Assembly: GCA_029051445.1 (NCBI GenBank) | Contig: JAIDKP010000130.1 | Location: 1-5,149, forward strand | Direction: 5' to 3' | Length of the DNA: 5,149 nt | Source of the DNA: Muribaculaceae bacterium | Lineage (GTDB): Bacteria > Bacteroidota > Bacteroidia > Bacteroidales > Muribaculaceae | Shown: one piece after another, positions 1-5,149 of the stretch | Numbering within the stretch: the stretch's first letter is position 1 | Layout of the letters: each line of letters begins with the position of its first letter | Notes under the pieces: model-generated | Databases searched by the model: none | Told to the model about the DNA's origin: nothing | The model's input: only the letters and a program-made list of their open reading frames with translations | Made by a program: the position numbers and the translations under genes

Positions 1-521
1 GCACTAAGCATACGCAACGGTTCGTCGCTGCACGTTATGTCGGGATCAAGAGGAGTCCTTATAAGCCCCTTGTCAAGATCACCGATACCACCGAACAGAT
101 CGACAACCTCGCCGAAACATTCGCCGCCGTTGACACACAGAGCCAGTGCGTTTATCGTAAAATCGCGGCGCGAGAGATCATCCTCAAGCGTCCCGTCCTC
201 CACTATGGGCTTGCGCGATCCACGGTTGTAAGACTCCTTGCGGGCACCTACAAATTCAAGCTCCATTCCCCCGGTCAGAACCTGCGCCGTACCGAAATTC
301 CTGAACACCGTCAGGCGCGCGTGTTTGCGCTCCGACGCGATAGCCTCGGCAAGCTCGATACCGGAACCGACCGTAACGAAATCTATATCCTTCGACTTGC
401 GGCCAAGAAAAAGATCCCGCACATAACCGCCGACAACATATGTCTTACGGTTAAGCCGGTCGGCAACACGACCTACAGTCAGAAAAGGCTCTCTGGATAT
501 TATTTCACGGAATTCAGCCAT
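1..521 (-). CDS. cca: CCA-adding tRNA nucleotidyltransferase, N-terminal part (3' end beyond the window)
   Basis: This enzyme (class II nucleotidyltransferase, PcnB/CCA family) adds or repairs the 3'-terminal CCA of tRNAs from CTP and ATP in the cytoplasm. Reading leftwards from the ATG at 519-521 gives 173 codons that run off the left edge. The family's catalytic head is complete: GGYVRD at residues 31-36, the metal-binding pair in DID (D45, D47), a third acidic strand around E87/E89 before GARKESY, RRDFTINAL at 118-126, DLFGG at 141-145 and the ATP/CTP-selecting EPLRML at 167-172. The helical tRNA-binding part, and any C-terminal HD domain, would lie outside the window; family members are usually well over 400 residues. 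The gene starts 14 nt after the stop of the M24 peptidase gene, so it is probably co-transcribed. No Shine-Dalgarno sequence is visible in that gap, which is common in Bacteroidota. A poly(A) polymerase is the main alternative, but it is less likely in this phylum. Confidence 0.93.
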   Translation of the reverse strand, partial: MAEFREIISREPFLTVGRVADRLNRKTYVVGGYVRDLFLGRKSKDIDFVTVGSGIELAEAIASERKHARLTVFRNFGTAQVLTGGMELEFVGARKESYNRGSRKPIVEDGTLEDDLSRRDFTINALALCVNGGECFGEVVDLFGGIGDLDKGLIRTPLDPDITCSDEPLRMLS

Positions 522-535
522 CGGAGATTCTGATA

Positions 536-1747
536 TTATAAAAGTTCTGTGATTTCCTCAGGAAGATTGGTGAGGCAGCGAAGACCGTCGCATGTCACGA
601 CATAAGTATTCTCCACACCGACTGCACCTGTCCCGGGTATGACAAACTTGGGCTCTATAGCGATAACATTGCCGACCTCGAGCACGTCGCGCGAGCGCGG
701 AGCAATCACGGGAGCCTCGTTTATCTCTATACCCACACCATGCCCTATGAATCCGGCATGCTGCCTGTGACCCATGAAATAAGCGTGCAGACCGCGCTCC
801 TTCACAATACTCTCAGCCTCCTCATACATTTCCGAGGCCTTCGCACCGGGAACACCCGATTTCTCGAGAGCGCGTAATATGTCCATCGAGCATCGGTGAG
901 CTTTCTCGGCAAGAGAATCGATACTTCCGACCCTGTACACTCTGGTCATATCAGTCATATAGCCTGTATAATTGCCATTGACATCGACCATCACTGTCAT
1001 ACCTCCCGCAATCACCGTCCCGTCGGCTCCAACCGGAAGCGACGGATCAACTCCGGCTCCTCCCATAGCGAAATCATAGGGAGTAGGGGAGTCGGCATTG
1101 TCGCCGGCAAGTACATTGCCCATAAAAAGCTCCATGCTGTCACCTGCGATACGGAACTGCCCGAGACACCCCGACAGACGCGACAGACGCTCTATCTCGA
1201 TCTGAAATTCGATATCCGACATTCCTGCGGCATACAGTCCCGGGATACGCCTGTAGACCCCCTCCTGCATTTTGCCTGAACGCTCGATCATCTCGATCTC
1301 CATGTCGGTCTTCACGCTTCTGGCTTTTCTCAGAACCTTCGACAGATCTCCCGGAACTTTTATTCCGGCTGCCGCTGAAAGCCGCTCTATACTGGAATAA
1401 GTGGCGCAGTCAAGCTCAAGACCGAGCTCACCGTCGGCCAGACAGCCGAAATCAATTTCCTCCGGTTTACGCACATACACCACATTGTCGCCTTCAAGCT
1501 CCACCGGGCGGCGCACATAATACGTCACCGAATCCTGAGTGACAAGTATCCAGCCCACAAAAATGCGGCCTGTAAGATAAAATTTGGATGCATTTCCGCT
1601 TACAAGACCGGCCCTGATACCGGCCGACAGCATTGCCGAGCGCACGCGGTCAAGCCTGCGGCATGACTCTGCCTCGGGCAACAATAGCAACCGCCCTTCT
1701 TCCTTGCGGGAAGTACGGCTGAAAAAATGCTCACCGTTTCGTCCCAT
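536..1747 (-). CDS. M24 family metallopeptidase (Xaa-Pro aminopeptidase/prolidase-like)
   Basis: The product is 403 residues from ATG 1745-1747. It has an N-terminal creatinase-like domain (about residues 20-135) and a C-terminal pita-bread catalytic domain (about 145-395). Enzymes of this family usually cleave an N-terminal residue from Xaa-Pro peptides or split Xaa-Pro dipeptides using two metal ions. All five metal ligands are visible: D255 and D266 in DVNGNYTGYMTDMTR, H336 in GHGVG, E365 in AIEPK and E379 in VENTY. The usual second His, seven residues after H336, is Asn (N343), so the substrate may be atypical. No signal peptide is seen, so it is probably cytoplasmic. An in-frame GTG at 1757-1759 would add four residues; I prefer the ATG because it is the canonical start codon and lies just after AGAGG, although that spacing is too short for a good ribosome site. 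The start overlaps the end of gldH by 17 nt, which suggests translational coupling. The exact substrate cannot be read from the sequence. Confidence 0.9.
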   Translation of the reverse strand: MGRNGEHFFSRTSRKEEGRLLLLPEAESCRRLDRVRSAMLSAGIRAGLVSGNASKFYLTGRIFVGWILVTQDSVTYYVRRPVELEGDNVVYVRKPEEIDFGCLADGELGLELDCATYSSIERLSAAAGIKVPGDLSKVLRKARSVKTDMEIEMIERSGKMQEGVYRRIPGLYAAGMSDIEFQIEIERLSRLSGCLGQFRIAGDSMELFMGNVLAGDNADSPTPYDFAMGGAGVDPSLPVGADGTVIAGGMTVMVDVNGNYTGYMTDMTRVYRVGSIDSLAEKAHRCSMDILRALEKSGVPGAKASEMYEEAESIVKERGLHAYFMGHRQHAGFIGHGVGIEINEAPVIAPRSRDVLEVGNVIAIEPKFVIPGTGAVGVENTYVVTCDGLRCLTNLPEEITELL

Positions 1748-2234
1748 CCTCTGTATCACTTTTAAAAAACAGTCCTACCTTCGATATTCCGCGCAATGTA
1801 TCGCAGCGCATGATGTGCCTGATATTGATAGGATGGCCAGAAACATGTCTGATATGCTTCACCGGCATCTCCACCTCTATTTCAGGTCCCAGACCCGTTC
1901 CCGACCAATTGCCACAGGAGTCCGACATGTGAAATTCCACCGTATCTCTCACCAGGCTGTTGTCCTCCTCGACGCTCGATATCTCAAGCCACAGATTGCT
2001 GTAACGGTAGGATGAGTCATGGCTGACAGCAACAAAAAGTTCACCGGAACTAACGCTGTCAAGATGAGTCAGACTGAACGTAACCATATCACCGTATACC
2101 CATCCACTTTCCGGAAGAAGCGAATATGCGCTGTCATCGTTCAGCAGATTCGTGCAGCCCGAAGGAAGCATCGACAACATCATTGCCACCGATGCCAAGA
2201 CCGCTATAAATCTCATTCTGCTTCCTGACTTCAT
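1731..2234 (-). CDS. gldH: Gliding motility-type lipoprotein GldH
   Basis: This is a 167-residue predicted lipoprotein. The N-terminus has a basic n-region (MKSGSRMR), a hydrophobic stretch at residues 9-23 and a lipobox ending SGC, with the lipidated Cys at 27. The mature part matches the GldH family pattern: a GW near the start (44-45), YRYSNLWLEI (76-85), DTVEF (97-101), GNWSG (108-112), then RHIMRCDTLRGISKVGL near the C-terminus. GldH was defined in Flavobacterium johnsoniae as a lipoprotein needed for gliding. It is also found in non-gliding Bacteroidales, where its role is unclear. An in-frame ATG at 2283-2285 would begin only 3 nt after the ricT stop but would put about 43 residues before the Cys, too long for a lipoprotein signal. 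The ATG at 2232-2234 is preceded by a purine-rich AGGACAGGAA and is preferred. The ATG at 2214-2216 is also possible. The gene lies between ricT and the M24 gene and overlaps the latter by 17 nt. Confidence 0.85.
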   Translation of the reverse strand: MKSGSRMRFIAVLASVAMMLSMLPSGCTNLLNDDSAYSLLPESGWVYGDMVTFSLTHLDSVSSGELFVAVSHDSSYRYSNLWLEISSVEEDNSLVRDTVEFHMSDSCGNWSGTGLGPEIEVEMPVKHIRHVSGHPINIRHIMRCDTLRGISKVGLFFKSDTEDGTKR

Positions 2235-2288
2235 TTCCTGTCCTGTGACTGAAAGTCCCGGAGGCAATATATGCCCGCCGGTCATGTG

Positions 2289-3620
2289 TTAACCTTCACT
2301 TTTATCCACTCCGCTGCCGTTATTACCATTGCCGCCGCCACGGCGGTTACGGTTGCGGCCGCGGTTACGGCTACCGCCATCCTTGCCCTTCTCCGCCTGA
2401 GTCTCAGGCTGGGGTTTGGGAGCCTGCGGCTGACCACCTTCCTGCTGCCCTTTACGCTTGTTACCCTTCGAACGCTTGCGGCGGCCCTTCGAGTCAAATC
2501 GGTTCAGGCTGCTGTCGGCAAGTATATCGTTATACTGCTTGCTCTTCTTGGCATCGGCCTCATCATCGCGGAGAAGCGAGCGTGGTTTCTCGCCCGACTT
2601 GTTCATCTCGATGATTTCAAAAGCACGGAGTGCGTCAATAACAGTAAGATTAGCCGCTATCTGCTTATCCGACGAATACGTGATCTCCTTCTTGAAAACA
2701 TCGGTCTTGAACACATACCAGGTAGCATCCTCAGTCTCAAGCCTTACATTCTTTTCAGGCATATCCTTCAGGCTCTCCATGTAGGCGTCAACCTCAAAAT
2801 TGAGACAGCACTTCAGCTTGGCACACTGTCCGGCAAGCTTCTGCGGATTGAGCGATATATCCTGATACCGTGCGGCAGCCGTCGATACCGATACGAAATT
2901 CGACATCCAGGTCGCACAGCACAGCGGGCGGCCGCACGGACCGATTCCGCCGATCCTTGCCGCCTCCTGGCGGGCACCGATCTGCTTCATCTCTATGCGC
3001 ACCTTGAATGTCTCGGCAAGCACTTTGATAAGCTGGCGGAAATCCACACGCTCATCGGCTATATAGTAGAAAATAGCCTTATTGCCGTCACCCTGATACT
3101 CAACGTCGCCGATCTTCATGTTCAGTCCGAGCGACTCGGCAATCTGCCGGGAGCGTATCATTGTGTCGTTTTCGCGGGCCTTAGCCTCCTCATATTTTTC
3201 CAGATCCTGCGGACGGGCCTTTCTGAAAACACTCTTCACCGAGTCGCGTCCATCGTTGCGGAAACCGGCGCGCTTCATCTGTATCCTGACAAGATCGCCG
3301 GTCAGTGCAACACGGCCTATGTCATGACCCGGCTGTGCCTCGACGGCGACCATGTCGCCCTCCTCAACAGTCAGCCCCTCGGGAAGACGGTAAAAACCTT
3401 TGCGTGTATTTTTGAAATGAACCTCCACGATATCATAGGAGGCTCCGCCGCCGGGAATATCGGCAAGCCAGTTGGTGCAGCGCAGATTGTCACGAAACTG
3501 CCTGCAACAGCCCGCACCACATCCACGAGACCTCTGCGATGACCCGCAGGTTGTCTCGTTTAACTCCTCTGGACGGTTGTCCGTAGCATCATACACGCCA
3601 CCGTTGGATGATTCTTCCAT
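2289..3620 (-). CDS. ricT: RicT/YaaT-like PSP1 domain protein, probable RNase Y partner
   Basis: This 443-residue protein has three parts. Residues 1-55 hold a cysteine cluster (C25, C34, C38, C39, C48) that runs into the WLADIP segment. The PSP1 core is at about 60-290: VEVHFKNTRKGFYR, GDMVAVEAQPGHDIG, then the signature GPCGRPLCC (C229, C234, C235) and KLAGQCAKLKCCLNFE (C266, C271, C272). From about 375 the tail is low-complexity and basic, rich in Lys/Arg, Pro/Gln and then Arg/Asn/Gly. In Bacillus subtilis, RicT (YaaT) forms the RicA-RicF-RicT complex, which carries [4Fe-4S] clusters through conserved Cys and modulates RNase Y-dependent RNA maturation. Here ricT starts 19 nt after the rny stop, which supports the same link. 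The start ATG 3618-3620 has GGAGG 10 nt upstream. No RicA or RicF gene is in the window. The PSP1/RicT identity is firm; iron-sulfur binding and action on RNase Y are inferred from the family and from position. Confidence 0.92.
   Translation of the reverse strand: MEESSNGGVYDATDNRPEELNETTCGSSQRSRGCGAGCCRQFRDNLRCTNWLADIPGGGASYDIVEVHFKNTRKGFYRLPEGLTVEEGDMVAVEAQPGHDIGRVALTGDLVRIQMKRAGFRNDGRDSVKSVFRKARPQDLEKYEEAKARENDTMIRSRQIAESLGLNMKIGDVEYQGDGNKAIFYYIADERVDFRQLIKVLAETFKVRIEMKQIGARQEAARIGGIGPCGRPLCCATWMSNFVSVSTAAARYQDISLNPQKLAGQCAKLKCCLNFEVDAYMESLKDMPEKNVRLETEDATWYVFKTDVFKKEITYSSDKQIAANLTVIDALRAFEIIEMNKSGEKPRSLLRDDEADAKKSKQYNDILADSSLNRFDSKGRRKRSKGNKRKGQQEGGQPQAPKPQPETQAEKGKDGGSRNRGRNRNRRGGGNGNNGSGVDKSEG
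2343..2370. repeat. Short direct repeat in the ricT tail region
   Basis: The 10-mer GCGGTTACGG (plus strand) occurs at 2343-2352 and again at 2361-2370, a period of 18 nt or six codons. It lies in the part of ricT that encodes the Arg/Asn/Gly-rich C-terminal tail. The repeat keeps the reading frame, so gain or loss of a unit would only change the tail length. Confidence 0.6.
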
Positions 3621-3630
3621 AACGATCCAT

Positions 3631-3635
3631 CCTCC
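3631..3635 (-). promoter_or_regulatory. Shine-Dalgarno-like GGAGG ahead of ricT
   Basis: In the 19 nt gap between the rny stop and the ricT ATG, the minus strand reads GGAGG with 10 nt between it and the ATG at 3620. This supports that start. It stands out because Bacteroidota genes seldom rely on a strong Shine-Dalgarno sequence, and the gldH, M24 and cca starts here have none this clear. Confidence 0.55.
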
Positions 3636-3639
3636 GATT

Positions 3640-5149
3640 TTACTTCGCGAAACTTACCGAACGGGTCTCACGTATAACCGTAATCTTAACCTGACCCGGA
3701 TAAGTCATCTCATCCTGGATTCTGCGCGCTATCTCGGTCGACAGACGTTCGGTCTCGACATCGTCGATCTTGTCGGCACCGACTATCACACGGAGCTCAC
3801 GACCTGCCTGGATAGCATAAGTCTTGACAACACCGGGATACGACAGAGCAAGCTGCTCAAGATCTTTCAGACGCTTGATATAAGCCTCCACAATCTCGCG
3901 GCGCGCACCGGGACGTGCACCCGAAATAGCGTCGCACACCTGCACTATAGGAGCCAGAAGCGAAGTCATCTCCACTTCATCGTGGTGAGCGCCTATGGCA
4001 TTGCAGATATCAGGCTTTTCCTTGTATTTCTCGGCAAGCTTCATGCCAAAAAGTGCATGCGGCAGTTCGGGCTCCTCATCAGGCACCTTGCCTATGTCAT
4101 GAAGCAGACCGGCACGCCGTGCACGCTTCGGGTTCAGACCAAGCTCCGATGCCATGACAGCGCAGAGATTTGCTGTCTCGCGTGAATGCTGAAGCAGATT
4201 CTGCCCATAGCTCGAGCGATACTTCATCTTGCCGACGATACGTATCAGGTCGGGATGCAGGCCATGTATACCGAGATCGATAGCCGTGCGCTTGCCGGTC
4301 TCGATGATTTCCTCCTCGATCTGCTTTCTCACCTTGGCGACCACCTCCTCGATACGCGCCGGATGGATGCGGCCGTCAGTCACAAGCTGATGCAGAGCCA
4401 GACGGGCGATCTCGCGGCGCACCGGATCAAATCCCGAAAGCACTATGGCCTCAGGAGTATCGTCGACTATGATCTCAATACCTGTAGCAGCCTCAAGAGC
4501 GCGTATGTTACGTCCTTCACGACCGATGATACGTCCCTTGATCTCATCTGAATCAATATGGAAAACCGTCACCGAGTTCTCGATAGCTGTCTCCGATGCT
4601 ACGCGCTGTATCGACTGTACGACAATCTTCTTAGCCTCCTTGTTGGCCGTCATCTTGGCCTCATCCATGATATCGTTGATATATGCGGCAGCCGCGGTCT
4701 TGGCCTCGTCGCGCATAGACTCTACAAGCCTTTCCTTAGCCTCTTCAGCAGTAAGACCCGAAATATGCTCAAGTTCCTCAAGCGCTTTGCGGCGCACAGC
4801 CTCGACCTCCTCTGCCTTGGCATCAAGCTGAGCCGAGCGGGTCTCAAGAGCATTTTTCTGATTATCGATATCATTCTTGGCACGCTGATTTTCGCTCTGC
4901 TGCTGGTTCAGCTGAAGCTCACGCTGCTTTATGCGAGCCTCGGCCGACTGAACCTTCGACATACGCTGCTGAGCGGTTTTCTCAGCTTCATTCTTTATCT
5001 TGAGTTCCTGCTCGCGTGCTTCAAGCAGCTTATTCTTTTTAAGAACTTCGGCCTCACGTTCAGCCTCCTCTATAAGAGTCCTGGCTCTACTTTTTCCCAA
5101 CTTCTGCTGCACCGTCAGAGTGACACCCACTCCCGCTGCAAGCCCCAGC
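3640..5149 (-). CDS. rny: Ribonuclease Y, lacking only its first residues (5' end beyond the window)
   Basis: RNase Y is a membrane-anchored endoribonuclease that starts decay and processing of many mRNAs. The open frame runs to the right edge without a start; 502 residues are visible (numbered from the codon at 5146-5148), close to the family's usual length of about 510-520, so roughly 10-20 are missing. Visible residues 1-10 ([10 protein letters not shown]) look like the end of the N-terminal membrane helix. A long charged coiled coil (about 15-190) follows, then a KH RNA-binding domain with the loop IIGREGRN (GREG at 209-212), then the HD domain: H321 in LLQHS, the HD pair at 350-351 in LLHDIGK, HHDE at 388-391 and D406 in VCD. 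The C-terminus [13 protein letters not shown]...SFAK is typical. The GTG at 5128-5130 is internal to the membrane segment and is not the real start. The next gene, ricT, follows after 19 nt and is probably co-transcribed. Confidence 0.97.
   Translation of the reverse strand, partial: LGLAAGVGVTLTVQQKLGKSRARTLIEEAEREAEVLKKNKLLEAREQELKIKNEAEKTAQQRMSKVQSAEARIKQRELQLNQQQSENQRAKNDIDNQKNALETRSAQLDAKAEEVEAVRRKALEELEHISGLTAEEAKERLVESMRDEAKTAAAAYINDIMDEAKMTANKEAKKIVVQSIQRVASETAIENSVTVFHIDSDEIKGRIIGREGRNIRALEAATGIEIIVDDTPEAIVLSGFDPVRREIARLALHQLVTDGRIHPARIEEVVAKVRKQIEEEIIETGKRTAIDLGIHGLHPDLIRIVGKMKYRSSYGQNLLQHSRETANLCAVMASELGLNPKRARRAGLLHDIGKVPDEEPELPHALFGMKLAEKYKEKPDICNAIGAHHDEVEMTSLLAPIVQVCDAISGARPGARREIVEAYIKRLKDLEQLALSYPGVVKTYAIQAGRELRVIVGADKIDDVETERLSTEIARRIQDEMTYPGQVKITVIRETRSVSFAK

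Noticed and set aside
2235..2285. Extended gldH start at ATG 2283-2285
   Set aside because: It would place about 43 residues before the lipobox Cys, and the added residues do not look like a signal peptide. The ATG at 2232-2234 gives a normal lipoprotein signal.
2271..3542. Long plus-strand open frame of 423 codons with a hydrophobic, Ala/Leu/Val-rich N-terminus
   Set aside because: It is entirely antisense to ricT, whose conserved motifs cover the same stretch. The membrane-like start is only the complement of the Arg/Gly-rich tail codons. No family resemblance is seen.
3589..3630. Tiny minus-strand frame of 13 codons (ATG 3628-3630, stop TGA) between rny and ricT, as a possible leader peptide
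   Set aside because: Its ATG abuts the GGAGG with no spacing, while the ricT ATG has a normal spacing from the same site. The frame also overlaps the ricT start. Chance is the simplest explanation.
3472..4185. Plus-strand open frame of 237 codons
   Set aside because: It is antisense to the start of ricT and the HD-domain half of rny. The composition looks random and no motif or plausible start region is seen.
5128..5130. GTG as the start of rny
   Set aside because: The frame stays open upstream and the upstream residues (LGLAAG) continue the hydrophobic N-terminal membrane anchor expected in RNase Y. The true start is outside the window.
1..5149. Mobile element, CRISPR array, tRNA/rRNA gene or defence system
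   Set aside because: No transposase, terminal inverted repeats, regularly spaced repeats or tRNA-like cloverleaf were recognised, and nearly every base lies in a conserved chromosomal gene.

Overview
The window is an ordinary, densely coded chromosomal segment from a member of the Bacteroidota, most likely order Bacteroidales. The evidence is a GldH-type lipoprotein gene, a RicT/PSP1 protein of the Bacteroidota type with a cysteine-rich N-terminus, short gaps with mostly weak Shine-Dalgarno sequences, and protein sequences that read like Bacteroidales homologues. The moderately high GC would fit a Muribaculaceae-like genome, but that narrower placement is only an inference.

All five genes lie on the minus strand and are transcribed from right to left. 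The order is: ribonuclease Y (rny; its first residues are cut off at the right edge), a RicT/YaaT-like PSP1 protein, the lipoprotein GldH, an M24 family metallopeptidase (Xaa-Pro aminopeptidase/prolidase type), and a CCA-adding tRNA nucleotidyltransferase (only its N-terminal catalytic part is present; the rest lies beyond the left edge). The junctions are 19 nt, 54 nt, a 17 nt overlap and 14 nt. I see no terminator, promoter or RNA gene in them, so the block looks like one operon or part of one. There is no gene-free stretch longer than about 55 nt.

Three of the five genes act in RNA metabolism: mRNA decay (RNase Y), its likely modulator (RicT) and tRNA 3'-end maturation. GldH is an envelope lipoprotein, and the M24 enzyme is probably a cytoplasmic peptidase or related hydrolase.

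I see no mobile element, CRISPR array, defence system or clearly novel system. The points most worth a second look are: (1) rny lies directly next to ricT, with RicT carrying an extra N-terminal cysteine cluster and a basic Arg/Gly/Asn-rich tail not found in the Bacillus protein; and (2) the M24 enzyme keeps all five metal ligands but has Asn where the second conserved His of the family's His motif is expected.
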